In this document: piece by piece, positions 20,042-30,300 of the stretch
How positions within the stretch are numbered: position 1 is the stretch's first letter
Layout of the letters: each line of letters begins with the position of its first letter
IMG/VR virus record: IMGVR_UViG_3300031886_000017
Coordinates: 1-35,093 of that record
Length of the DNA: 35,093 bases
Strand: one strand, 5' to 3'
Origin: a virus
The notes under the pieces: generated by a model
Seen by the model: the letters and a program-made list of their open reading frames with translations, nothing else
The model's database searches: none
What the model was told of the DNA's origin: nothing
Translations under genes and position numbers: made by a program

Positions 20042-23000
20042 AATAAGAGCGCTAAAGAATCGGGCTGACTTTCGTAAGGGTGGTTATGTAGACCGTAAGA
20101 AGTTTGAAGGTGGTGGTTTTTTTAATCCCGGAGGCGATTACGAGCTTAGAGATGGTGTATATTATCATAAAGGTTCGAAACTAGTATACGGCACACACAT
20201 CGCAACATACGGAACTGGAGCGAACTCTACTTGGACAGGGGGTCTTGGAGAAGGAGGAGGAAATCAAGGACAAGGAGGAGGAGACCAAGGACAAGGAGGA
20301 GGAGATCAAGGAGGAGGAGGAGGAGACCAAGGACAAGGAGGAGATCAAGGAGGAGGAGATCAAGGAGGAGGAGATCAAGGAGGAGGAGATCAAGGAGGAG
20401 GAGATCAAGGAGGAGACCTCGGTGCAGCAAACGGAGGGTCAATTACAACTCCAGCTTTGCCCGGAACAACTAAAACTGTTGGTGAAATACCCGGAGTTGA
20501 AATTAAAACAGCCTATACAGATGACACAATAGCAGAGGCTGACCCACTCAAGTCTGTAATAAAAACTGGAGAAGCAACTGATGCGCCAGAAGATGTAGCG
20601 GCTCTTCACCAAGGAGCGTCATATGGTGTCACTGCTGAAGCAGGAAAACAAGATCCCATTACAACGGCGAAAATGCCGGTTGCAAAAGTAGGAGACTTAA
20701 CACCTACACAAGCTGCACAAGGAACGGTATCACGGGTGGCTGAAGCTGAAACTCTAACTCTTTCTGTTGAGGAACAAAGACAGATCGCTAACTTATCTGC
20801 ATTACAAGCTAATCAAGGTAAAACAGACGCTGATGGTAATCTAATTAGAGAGCTAACAGGGGCTGAAAAAACAGAGCTTTGGAATTTACAAAAGAAAAAA
20901 GAAGGTATAGAGGCTCGTAAAGTACAAACAGCGGAGAGAGATGCTGGACAAGAAGCTGCTGCACAAGCTAAAGTAGCGGACTATGATATGTCTACTGAGT
21001 CGATGGTAGATAAAGTCACAGGAACAACAGTCACGGTAGCCGCAACTCCAGAAGCTGAAAAATCGCAACGTGAAGCTATTACAGGTGGGCCTGCATCGGG
21101 ACAAGCCGCAGAAATTATAAATACAGCAGGTTACGAAGCTTCTCAACGTAGAACTGTAACAGGGACTGCAGCGACTGCGGCGGCAGCGTCTATGATTGCC
21201 GAAACTGGTGCTTTACCACCCGATATTTCAGCAGCTATTGTAGAAAATCCCGCCTCTGTAACAGCCCAAATAGATGACCAGCCTGTGGAAGTTCAAGCAG
21301 CGGTTGCCGCACTGCCTACAGAAGCCTTGGTATCTTCTCAAATAGAAGGTCTTCTTGCGGGGATGGACGAAGGCAAAACTCCTGTGTGGGCTAGGCCAGC
21401 AGTCGCTGCAATTAATCAGCAAATGGCAGAAAGAGGATTATCAGTTTCTTCTGTAGGAAGAGATGCTCTATTTAATGCCATTATTCAAAGTGCTTTACCA
21501 ATAGCCCAAAGTAATGCTCAGGCTTTACAGCAAAGAGCCGCTCAAAATTTAAGTAATGAACAGCAGGCCAATCTAGCACAATCTACTCAAGATATGCAGC
21601 GTCGTATGGCAAACCTTGCTAATCGTCAAACTTCTGAATCACAATCTGCACAGATGTCACAACAAATGAAAGTCATGCAGAGTCAGTTTAAACAAGAAGG
21701 TGTAATGCTTACAGCACAGCAGCAGCAGCAGACATCACTACAAAACTTGCAGAATCGACAACAGTCCGCTGTGCTTAATGTACAAAACCAACAAGCTATG
21801 AATGCTCAAAATTTAGGTAACGAGCAGCAGATGGCAATGGCTAACTTGCAAGTTGAGGCTGAAAGGGCAGGTGCAGATCAATCCGCTGAAAATCAAGAAA
21901 AGCTTGCAGAGTTTCAAGTAGCTGCGGATTTCCTAGCAAAGAATGCTGGCTTTAAACAGCAAATGGATCTCGCAAACCTTTCTAGCGATCAGCAAATGAG
22001 ACTCGCTAATTTATCTGCGCTAAACCAAGCATCTTCAGAAAATCTTACAGCATCTCAACAAACAGAACTTGCAAATCTAAATAAAACTTTAGAAACGAAT
22101 AAGCTCCAAGCAAGTATTGCGACACAAATGGGTCTTGCTCAATTAAATGTTGACCAGCAAAGAGCCGTAACTAACGCAGCCACAGTTGCTAATATAGACA
22201 TGTCTAAATTTAATGCTGCTCAGCAAGTAGAAATAGCCAACAGTAAGTTTATGCAGTCTATGACTGTAACAGATTTTAATGCAAGGCAACAAAGTGCAAT
22301 ACAAAATGCTACGACTATGGCGACAATGGATTTAGCGACGGTTGATCAAAATACAAAATTAGCGATAACCAACGCACAGAACTTCTTACAGATGAATATG
22401 GCTAATTTAAATAATGAACAGCAGGGTATTATTATTGACCAACAGCTTACACAACAAAGGTTACTTTCAAATCAATCTGCTGAAAATGCTGCAGGCCAAT
22501 TTAATGCAACTTCTGAAAATCAAAAAAATCAATTTATGGCAGGACTTGCACAGCAGATAGAACTTTCTAATACTGCCGCATTGAATGCAATGAGTCAATT
22601 TAATTCATCAGAACTGAATCGTATGAATGCTATTAATGCACAAAATCAGTTGGCGGCAGATCAATACAATAGTCAAGCCCAACAACAAGTAACCTTATTT
22701 GATGCGACAAACGAATTTAAAAGAGATCAATGGAATGCACAAAATGCACAGGTTGTTGAACAATCTAATATTGCTTGGAGGAGACAGGCTAATACAATAG
22801 ATACGGCTGCTCAAAACGCTGCAAATCAAGCGGCTGCTCAAATGACTTTTAATATGAGTATGGGAGAGCAAAATTACTTGTGGCAGAAAATGAGAGATAC
22901 TGCGTCCTTTGATCAGCAAGCATTACAAAGTGACAAAGAAAGAGCAATGCAACTACTAGCATCTATATATGGCAATCCAGAATTAATGGGCGATGGTAGT

Positions 23001-23066
23001 GCTAGACAGGCTGCTGCGCAAATTGCTGATCCGTTGGAAAAACTTATATTCGGAATGTATTTATAA
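20034..23066 (+). CDS. Internal virion protein, Gln/Asn-rich helical repeat protein
   Basis: A 1010-residue protein, probably an internal or ejected virion component, inferred from size, repeat content and position at the head of a run of large genes. The N-terminus has FRKGGYVDRKKFEGGGFFNPGG (about 13-34). Next is a Gly-Gly-Gly-Asp-Gln repeat (about 75-128), then an acidic Thr/Ala-rich region. From about 480 to 955 it is a long series of helical repeats with Ala-Asn-Leu plus Gln-Gln (NLGNEQQMAMANLQ, LANLSSDQQMRLANLS, MANLNNEQQ), which reads as a very long coiled coil or alpha-solenoid with almost no acidic or basic bias. The C-terminus (MQLLASIYGNPELMGDGSARQAAAQ) is non-repetitive. Function is not assignable by domain. 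Confidence 0.65.
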   Translation: MSRIRALKNRADFRKGGYVDRKKFEGGGFFNPGGDYELRDGVYYHKGSKLVYGTHIATYGTGANSTWTGGLGEGGGNQGQGGGDQGQGGGDQGGGGGDQGQGGDQGGGDQGGGDQGGGDQGGGDQGGDLGAANGGSITTPALPGTTKTVGEIPGVEIKTAYTDDTIAEADPLKSVIKTGEATDAPEDVAALHQGASYGVTAEAGKQDPITTAKMPVAKVGDLTPTQAAQGTVSRVAEAETLTLSVEEQRQIANLSALQANQGKTDADGNLIRELTGAEKTELWNLQKKKEGIEARKVQTAERDAGQEAAAQAKVADYDMSTESMVDKVTGTTVTVAATPEAEKSQREAITGGPASGQAAEIINTAGYEASQRRTVTGTAATAAAASMIAETGALPPDISAAIVENPASVTAQIDDQPVEVQAAVAALPTEALVSSQIEGLLAGMDEGKTPVWARPAVAAINQQMAERGLSVSSVGRDALFNAIIQSALPIAQSNAQALQQRAAQNLSNEQQANLAQSTQDMQRRMANLANRQTSESQSAQMSQQMKVMQSQFKQEGVMLTAQQQQQTSLQNLQNRQQSAVLNVQNQQAMNAQNLGNEQQMAMANLQVEAERAGADQSAENQEKLAEFQVAADFLAKNAGFKQQMDLANLSSDQQMRLANLSALNQASSENLTASQQTELANLNKTLETNKLQASIATQMGLAQLNVDQQRAVTNAATVANIDMSKFNAAQQVEIANSKFMQSMTVTDFNARQQSAIQNATTMATMDLATVDQNTKLAITNAQNFLQMNMANLNNEQQGIIIDQQLTQQRLLSNQSAENAAGQFNATSENQKNQFMAGLAQQIELSNTAALNAMSQFNSSELNRMNAINAQNQLAADQYNSQAQQQVTLFDATNEFKRDQWNAQNAQVVEQSNIAWRRQANTIDTAAQNAANQAAAQMTFNMSMGEQNYLWQKMRDTASFDQQALQSDKERAMQLLASIYGNPELMGDGSARQAAAQIADPLEKLIFGMYL
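20252..20416 (+). repeat. Gly-Asp-Gln coding tandem repeat array
   Basis: About 165 bases of G/A-rich repeats encoding Gly-Gly-Gly-Asp-Gln and variants. The second half (about 20340-20412) has near-perfect 15-base units of the type GGAGGAGGAGATCAA. All units are multiples of three, so length changes stay in frame. All guanine-rich purine tracts are on one strand. Confidence 0.85.
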
Positions 23067-23079
23067 AAGGGAGATCGTA

Positions 23080-24423
23080 ATGGGGATTTTTAAAAAAATT
23101 TTTAAAGGTATCGGTAGTGGTTTTAAATGGATAGGACGAAAGATTATGAAAGGGTTTAGTGCTGTAGGAAAATTTGTAAACAAACTAGGTATCTTTGGTC
23201 AAATTGGAATGGCTTTAATTATGCCCGGATTAGCTAACTTTGCGATGGGGGCTTTAACCTCGTTAGGCTCGGGCTTTATGGCGAGTTTAGCGACAACAGC
23301 AGCGGGGCAAGGATTTACAGCGGGGGTAGCTAGAGTAACTCATGCCGTTTTATCTACTGCCTTAGAAGCAGGTTCAGCGATCAAAGGAGCAGTGACAAGC
23401 GTTACTGATACTGCGGTTGGTCTTGTAACAGACTCAGCCAGAATGGTGGGTAATACAATATCAAAAGTAGGTGCAGAAATAGGTGGGCCTGCATCGGGAT
23501 CTAAATTTTTTATAGACCCAGTTTCCGTTACTGGAAGTGCAACAAAAACAGGTAATCAAATAAGTCAAACATTGTATAACGCTGCGGATAAAGTTCAGAC
23601 CGGCTGGGGTGATCTCGCAACAAAAGGAAAAAATATTGGAAAAATTGTAGGTGATACAGCAACAGGAAAATACGCGCCTCGATACGAAACATTTACTACA
23701 AAAGCAGAGCCTTCTCTATTTGATAGAAAGCCTATTTCTAAATCAGTCACTAAAGAAGTAGCCTATCATAAAGCTGATGAACGTGCGTGGCTTGACTCTC
23801 CAGAGCATTTTATAAAAACTCCAGAGGGGCAAGCAGAAGTACAAAAGTTTTTAGGTACTGAAGAAGGAACAGAGTTTTTAAGGGGTGACGTAGGGACAGA
23901 ACTTATAGATCAAGATACAACTCCTCTTAGTAAACTAGAATATAGTCAAGATCCCGAAACTTATCACTTAGCGAGGGAAAAAGAGTGGCATACTCAGGCT
24001 AAACCTAGTGTATCTTTAGATCCAAAATCTGTACGTGCAGAATATCTACCAGAATCCTATTACCCAGAAGGCACACTAGCTCCACTATCTGCGGAACAAG
24101 AAACCGGAAATCTTTTGGAAAAAGCGTGGGGGGAAGGTGTGGAAGGATTTCAAGATGCTTATCCTAGCTGGAGGGACGCGACGAAAAATACGCTTACGTC
24201 GGCAGCAATACAAAAAATAAATGAAGGACCGGGTGCTCATGATCCACGACGATTTGCATATGGTCATGCGTTTGATCGAGGAAGGCAAAAGGATATTTAT
24301 TTTGAAACAGTAGCTGCGCGTGGATCTGGTCAAGAAATTACCCAATTTGGGGATTTATATAACAACGATCCGGGCTACCTTGCTGCACACTTTCCAAATT
24401 TACAAAACTATGGACAGGTATAG
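23080..24423 (+). CDS. Membrane-active internal virion protein
   Basis: A 447-residue protein. I chose ATG 23080, with AGGGAG nearby, instead of an in-frame start at 22993 that overlaps the previous gene. The N-terminus is an amphipathic basic helix (GIFKKIFKGIGSGFKWIGRK, then IMKGFSAVGKFVNKLG, about 2-37) followed by hydrophobic Gly/Ala-rich segments (QIGMALIMPGLANFAMGALTSLGSGFMASLATTAA, about 41-75) that could insert in a membrane. The remainder is polar and mixed. Similar N-termini occur in ejected internal proteins of marine podoviruses, which form a channel for DNA through the cell envelope. The place among other large virion genes fits that idea. Confidence 0.65.
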   Translation: MGIFKKIFKGIGSGFKWIGRKIMKGFSAVGKFVNKLGIFGQIGMALIMPGLANFAMGALTSLGSGFMASLATTAAGQGFTAGVARVTHAVLSTALEAGSAIKGAVTSVTDTAVGLVTDSARMVGNTISKVGAEIGGPASGSKFFIDPVSVTGSATKTGNQISQTLYNAADKVQTGWGDLATKGKNIGKIVGDTATGKYAPRYETFTTKAEPSLFDRKPISKSVTKEVAYHKADERAWLDSPEHFIKTPEGQAEVQKFLGTEEGTEFLRGDVGTELIDQDTTPLSKLEYSQDPETYHLAREKEWHTQAKPSVSLDPKSVRAEYLPESYYPEGTLAPLSAEQETGNLLEKAWGEGVEGFQDAYPSWRDATKNTLTSAAIQKINEGPGAHDPRRFAYGHAFDRGRQKDIYFETVAARGSGQEITQFGDLYNNDPGYLAAHFPNLQNYGQV

Positions 24424-24431
24424 GATAAATA

Positions 24432-24950
24432 ATGGAAATTTCTAACGAAGACTTTAGAAAACATGCAGCTAGGACAGAGCGCCCTATTCCGGGGCAGTCT
24501 CTAACTGACAATCCAGAAACGCCTAATGCTTGGGAAAAGCCCCCACAAATTACAACAAAAGAAGAAGCCATTAATTATTTTAGTGATTTATTCTTAGATG
24601 AAGAAACTTTTCCTGAGTTAATGAAGCTTATTAAAGAGCGTGTACCAATAATGGATCTTGTTCAAATGTTCTTAACTCAAGCTTTTGAAAATGGTCTTGT
24701 TAATCCAGATTTAATGATGTTACTTGCAGAGCCTTTAGCTTATATGTTAATGGGGTTAGCAGAACAGCAAGATATTAAATATATTATTATATTAGATGAA
24801 GATGAAGATGACGAAGGAGAGCCGGATGATACTAATATATTTCGTAATAAACTTCAAACAATTAAAAATCCTCAGAATGATCAAGAAATAAACTTAGACG
24901 AGAAAATACAAAATGCTCCGTCTTTAATGGCAAAAAGAGGAGAGACATAA
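24432..24950 (+). CDS. Conserved virion-associated protein, 172 aa
   Basis: A 172-residue protein whose N-terminus MEISNEDFRKHAARTERPIP (1-20) continues with GQSLTDNPETPNAWEKPPQ (21-39), a pattern I recall from other marine phages. Helices follow (KEEAINYFSDLF, ELMKLIKERVPIMDLVQMFLTQAFENGL, NPDLMMLLAEPLAYMLMGLAEQQ), the last of which is hydrophobic. A run of acidic residues (122-133) divides this from a Lys/Asn/Gln-rich tail. No enzymatic motif is seen. It sits nine bases after the previous gene and one base before the next, in an operon of probable internal virion proteins. Confidence 0.6.
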   Translation: MEISNEDFRKHAARTERPIPGQSLTDNPETPNAWEKPPQITTKEEAINYFSDLFLDEETFPELMKLIKERVPIMDLVQMFLTQAFENGLVNPDLMMLLAEPLAYMLMGLAEQQDIKYIIILDEDEDDEGEPDDTNIFRNKLQTIKNPQNDQEINLDEKIQNAPSLMAKRGET

Positions 24951-24951
24951 A

Positions 24952-27306
24952 ATGGCGAGTAGATTAACAGGTCTCATGGGTATGGGCGCTGAACGATATA
25001 GAGCTAGGCGTGATGATAGAGGTATGCCTTACTGGCAACAATTGCTTCTGGCTCAAGCCGCAGGCCCCGTAGTTAAGGAAGTAGTAGGTTTAGCTGGTGA
25101 AGGAGCTAAACAACTTTTCTTAGGTAGGCATTCTAAAGGTCTTATGGAAGGTCAGCGCGGTACAGATATAGAAAGCATGATAAAATATAATGCTGAGAAC
25201 AAAAGAGTGATAGTGGAGCGAGAAAAGAGCATGAAGGGGGACTCAAGAAATATTAATGAAGGAGCATTAGCAAACGTTAAACAACGCCAGCTAACAAACT
25301 GGATAAAAAACCATGGCGCATTAGGTGTGGATAATAATCAACAAATGTGGAATGAATATTGGGACGCTTCTTTGCCAGAGGTAACGATAGAAGTCAATAA
25401 AGATGTTGAAGAGTTTTTAGCATTAAAAAAGAAATATGATCATCTACCTAGCAGTTTAGAGGAATTAAATAGAAGAGTAGAAGAGAGTGATGGTTGGTGG
25501 AACAAGACGACAGGCGGTAGAATTTTTACAAGAGCTAAAAATTTTTTTACAGGAGAAAGTACCGATGACCAAATTAGAAAGGCTACTCAAAAATTATTAT
25601 TAGGAAGTGATTATATAAATTTTAAAAATACAGAAGGGAATCAAGAAAAATGGAAGGATTTTATAAGTGGTGAAGAAATTCAGAAAGATATAAATACCAT
25701 TTGGCACGGTACATTTTTAGAATCTGATGAAGCAATGAGAAGTATAATTCAAAAAGCGCACGATGATAAAGGACTTGTTAAATTTCGCGAGCACGAAGCA
25801 AGAGCAGCTCATCGACGCACCGATGTTTTTTTATTTCAGAGGACAATACAAGATAATATAGATAAGGCTACAGGTAGCGAAAATCCAAACCCATTGTGGA
25901 TTGATTATTTACGGGATATTAAGGCAGGTGATCCTAACCAAATAAGGGCGATGGTTGCTGTAGCGCCAAGTTATAAGGAAATGCCAGACTCAGAAGAGAG
26001 AGCGATTAATTTTAGTAATATATTAAATCAAGGCTATATTAAAAAACAGATTCCGTATATAAACTTTATGAACCAAAATGTATTAACAGCGGCAAGTCCT
26101 ACTGCTAGGGCTTCTCTCATGAGTCAAGCTAATCATATTTATAATCCTTACAAATCTGGTTTCTTTTCAAAAGATAGGGATATAGATCCTACTACAGGAG
26201 TTTTTGAAGGTTCCCCACTAACTATTGCTAAGATGGGAGAAGACCCTACTACATATGCAAGCACAATAACCGACTTAAATACTAGAGTAGAGAATGTGAT
26301 AAAGACTGTTGGTAATAATTTTGGCGGCGACTATATGAAAGTTATGGAAGATTTAAGAATAGCAGAGACTGAGTTACCTACACTTCGAGAAAGTGAAGTA
26401 AAAGAGTTATATACCAAATATGTTAATACTCAGATTCTTAATAATGTAGGATTAAAAACTTCTTCACATACAAATAAAACTACTCAGCAGACAACTCCTG
26501 TCGTAACGCTGGATATATTAGATAAAGAAGGCGGACAAAATCTTATAAAGGATTTTTTAAATAAGCGAGGTGCTGGAAGTAATATAGTCAAGCCCAACGC
26601 AGGGCCAGATAATGCCGATGCTCAGAGGCTTGAAATAAAAATAAATCAAGATGGTATAAATACAACCTTGACCGAGAAACAACTTACTGATGGTTGGAGT
26701 ATAACAGACGATGGTAAAAAGAACCTTAGCGAAAAGCTAGGTATTGAGTCTATTAATGAATTATTGGGAGAAGCGCCGACAATAAAAAATTTAAATACGG
26801 TCACTAGAAATATGGTAGATGCCGCACATATTTTAAAAGAAGAGGCAGGGCATGAAAATTTGCATAATTCAACTTATCTTTATATGCAGGGCGTTAGAGA
26901 GAGCTTTGCAGAGAACTACGGAATACCTCTAGACAAAAACGACACTTTTTTAAGGAAAATTATAAGTGGTGAATCTGATGCAGAGGGTGGAACTTTAGGT
27001 GACTCTGAACCAAATATAGAAGTCTCTATTGTAAAGGATGAAAATGTAACAGAGGTGCCGTCATCCCTATCGGAAAGTAAGGGTATTATAGAAGAGGAAC
27101 ATCCTGCCAAAGTGAGAAGGCGTTGGGTTGCAGATAAATTTGAAGAAGCTCAAGAGGTAACGAAAAGCCGACAAGTACATATGAAAGGTTGGCTGAATTT
27201 ATCTAAAGAAGAGCGGGTAACTACATATGAAGGTAAGATTGAAAATTATATACGTGCAATGGAAGCAGAAAGTAAGCAGCCTTCTTTACTTTCAAGAGCA
27301 TCTTAA
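24952..27306 (+). CDS. Large putative internal virion protein, 784 aa
   Basis: A 784-residue protein without a domain I recognise. The N-terminus is basic and Gly-rich (MASRLTGLMGMGAERYRARR) with one moderately hydrophobic stretch (YWQQLLLAQAAGPVVKEVVGLAG, about 27-49). The long remainder is charged and helical, with no membrane segments, Cys-pairs or repeats obvious by eye. Toward the C-terminus it is acidic (DAEGGTLGDSEPNIEVSIVKDENVTEVPS) and ends with KEERVTTYEGKIENYIRAMEAE. It lies between a membrane-active protein and the giant protein, an arrangement like the core proteins gp14-gp15-gp16 of T7; whether they are equivalent cannot be shown here. Confidence 0.6.
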   Translation: MASRLTGLMGMGAERYRARRDDRGMPYWQQLLLAQAAGPVVKEVVGLAGEGAKQLFLGRHSKGLMEGQRGTDIESMIKYNAENKRVIVEREKSMKGDSRNINEGALANVKQRQLTNWIKNHGALGVDNNQQMWNEYWDASLPEVTIEVNKDVEEFLALKKKYDHLPSSLEELNRRVEESDGWWNKTTGGRIFTRAKNFFTGESTDDQIRKATQKLLLGSDYINFKNTEGNQEKWKDFISGEEIQKDINTIWHGTFLESDEAMRSIIQKAHDDKGLVKFREHEARAAHRRTDVFLFQRTIQDNIDKATGSENPNPLWIDYLRDIKAGDPNQIRAMVAVAPSYKEMPDSEERAINFSNILNQGYIKKQIPYINFMNQNVLTAASPTARASLMSQANHIYNPYKSGFFSKDRDIDPTTGVFEGSPLTIAKMGEDPTTYASTITDLNTRVENVIKTVGNNFGGDYMKVMEDLRIAETELPTLRESEVKELYTKYVNTQILNNVGLKTSSHTNKTTQQTTPVVTLDILDKEGGQNLIKDFLNKRGAGSNIVKPNAGPDNADAQRLEIKINQDGINTTLTEKQLTDGWSITDDGKKNLSEKLGIESINELLGEAPTIKNLNTVTRNMVDAAHILKEEAGHENLHNSTYLYMQGVRESFAENYGIPLDKNDTFLRKIISGESDAEGGTLGDSEPNIEVSIVKDENVTEVPSSLSESKGIIEEEHPAKVRRRWVADKFEEAQEVTKSRQVHMKGWLNLSKEERVTTYEGKIENYIRAMEAESKQPSLLSRAS

Positions 27307-27310
27307 CTAA

Positions 27311-30300
27311 ATGGCACAAAGTTTAACACAGGCGGAAATTTTATCGTTTTTAGGTCCGGGCTATTTAGACCCAGATAGTTTTTCCTATTCTGAAGATTTA
27401 GAAGAAGTTCAAGAAATATTTCAAGGTAAAACTAAAGAAGAAGCGCTAGAGTTATTAGAAGATCTAAAACGTACTGAGTCTTCTGAAGAAACCTATCAAG
27501 GCGCTTTAATAACTCAATCTGCTGAGCAACCTTCAGAGGAAGAGCGTTTGGCTGTGGTAGATAGCAAGTTAAGACCAGAGGGTTTTAATCCTTTATTAGA
27601 TACTCCAATATCCACCGAACAAGAAGTTAGTGTAGAAAAAAAAGAAGAAGAAGAAGAAGTTTTTAATCCTATACTAGCCACGCCAATATCTACTAGACAA
27701 GAAATTAGTACAGAAGCAGACGTTTTTAATCCTATATTAGATGCGTCATTGTCTAAAGAAGAAATAGATGGTGACTTTTCTCACATCTCTACAGATCGCA
27801 GAGTTCAATTTGGTGCAGCTAGGGAACCTATGGTTGCTGGAATACTATGGGATATGGGTAAAGCTACGGGCAGGGCTTTGCTCGATGGAGATAAAACTTA
27901 TGCCCAAGCTATGGATGAAGTAAGCGTCGAAAATCTAGAAAAAGTTTACCAAGAATTTCCAGAATTTAGAGGCGTTTCTTTTTACGAAGAAGACGGTTAT
28001 ATGACAGCGGGGCGTCTTGGGGTTGCCTTTATAGACCCGGTAGCTTGGATGTTACCTTGGGGAAAAGCGGCTCGAATGGGTTATCTAGGTACGGCAGGAC
28101 TTAGTGGTGCTTATGCTGCCACTTTTCAGGCAGGTTTTGGTCATGTAGAAAGAGATGAATATTTGACCTCCCCTAGTAGTTTAGCGCTTACAGCCGCTTT
28201 TGGTGGTGTGTTAGGTGGTTTTGGTCACGGCCTCCAAAAATTTTGGACAACACGAAAAAGTAATAAAATTATAACAGAAGTTGAGAATGCAAACTTAAAT
28301 AGAACTGTAAATGAAAGTGTTGGAGAATCTGACGAAATTGCAAGAACAATAAATACGCTTGATAATGAGACACCTACTCCCATAAAGGTTGTAGATAGTG
28401 ATCCAGTTCAAAATGATATGCGTCCTATACGCGAAATTCTAAGAGATAGGAGGGAGGGCTTAGGTAGTATTAATCGCCTACCAGCAAACGCTACTAATGC
28501 TGAACTTGCAAATGCACATAGAGAATTTTTATTATCTGGTAGACGATACGAGGTTGAAAAAGATACTATAGATTTTGTTAAGCAAACTACCGAAGACTTA
28601 ATAAATGCTCCAAATTCTAAATTTATGCCTGATCCTAAAATAGCTACAGATCTTTCAGAAGATCTACGTATAATAATAGGGTGGACTGAACAGATAAAAA
28701 AGATCCCATCACAGATAAAAGATGTCTCATCACAGATAAATAAAATAGGTAAGGGTAAGACTGAAAAAGAAAAAGCAAAGCTAAAAGAACTTAAACAAAC
28801 TAAAAAAGATCTTAAAAAAACTAAAAATGAGTTAAAAGAAAAATTAGCTTCTGCATCATTAAGGAATTTTAAAAATACAATAAATAGAATGATGGATGGT
28901 CACGATTTGTTTGAAGCAACTTTTGATGCTGCAATTAAACAAGAAAAACTTAACCCTTCGATGGTAGAACATCTTATACGAAGTAGCACAGACCAGATAT
29001 TTGGACACTTGGCTAGACCGGCCTTTGGTGCAATAGGTGGGTTTACAGCAAGTCAATTTTTTGCTGACACTGAAGATGGCTATGGATCTACAGTAGCTTG
29101 GACAGTCGGTGGTGCAGCTTTAATGAAATGGCAGGGAAAAATACAAGCCGCTAGTATTTCCCAGTTAAATAAAGAAACTGGAGAAATGACTATCAATGAC
29201 CAGTGGCGTAAATGGATGAGCCATACAAATCTTAAATTTTTAACTGCTTCTTCAGTAAGTACAAAATTAGATTCTTTAGGAGGTATTGGTAAAGTAGTAG
29301 GTAATCTATTATTTAACAGACCCGGAGGCGGTACTCACTCCATAGAGAGCAAAGCCTTCGAAGAAATGACTGCTTGGAATCTCGATCTTGCGAAAATATT
29401 AGGAAGATCAAGGAATGATGATGATGTATTAACAACTGTTGGAGAAGTTCTCAATAAATTTGCTGCGGACGGTAATGCTTATAATATTAAAGCGGGATAT
29501 AGAGGACTAGGAAATAGGTTAGCTACACCATTAACTCAAGAACAGATTAATGAAGTTAGAAGAATTGTTCCAATGCTTGAGAGACAAAGAGATGAATTAG
29601 CATCTAGTATTGAACGTCTTAATATCCCATTTGAAAGACTTGATGATTACGGTATGGCCCAGTTATATAATTTTCGAGAGGTAAATAAAGACCCAGAAAA
29701 GTTTAAAAAAATTCTATTTGATAATTTACCCGCTAGAGAGTACAGACTATCTGGGGATGTGGGTAACAAAGAGACACAAATAGACAATTTTTTTGAAAAA
29801 ATGTTTATGAGAAGAGCTGGATATGCAGAAACTAGAAAACATTATGCATTGGATAGTATTGTAAGTCCAAATTATAAAGTGCGTCCGCTTATGAATCATT
29901 TTGAACAAGAAAGATTTATTAAAGACCCAGCAACAAGAAAAGCATTGGCCGAGGCTGGTTTTATAAATTTAAATTCTAGGGATGTTTTCCAAACATACGC
30001 TAAAAAAACGATTGATATTCGAGAATTTGCTAAAGTGTTTGGTCCCAATTCAGAATTTATAACAGAAGCTTTTAAGTTAGTTAATTCTTCTTTTAAGAAG
30101 GCTGGTATTTCCACCCGTAGTCCTGAATATACAACTTATAAAGATTATATGCGGGACAGCATAAATGCTTATTTCGGAAAATACGGAATTTATTCTACTC
30201 CGGGCGCTAGCTCTAAACTTATATCTCTTCCTTCTCAATCTATGGTAGCTCTGGCTAATATGACTTATCTAACTAGAGTAGCCATACCTTCTTTAGGAGA

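Noticed and set aside
20227-20532. Long open frames on both strands over the GGGDQ repeats
   Set aside because: They are by-products of the 15-bp repeat and give Arg-, Glu- or Leu/Ser-only sequences.
24371-24386. GGCTACCTTGCTGCAC, similar to the hairpin element at 10343 and 10403
   Set aside because: It lies in a coding region, lacks the CAAGCCCC arm, and is probably a chance match.
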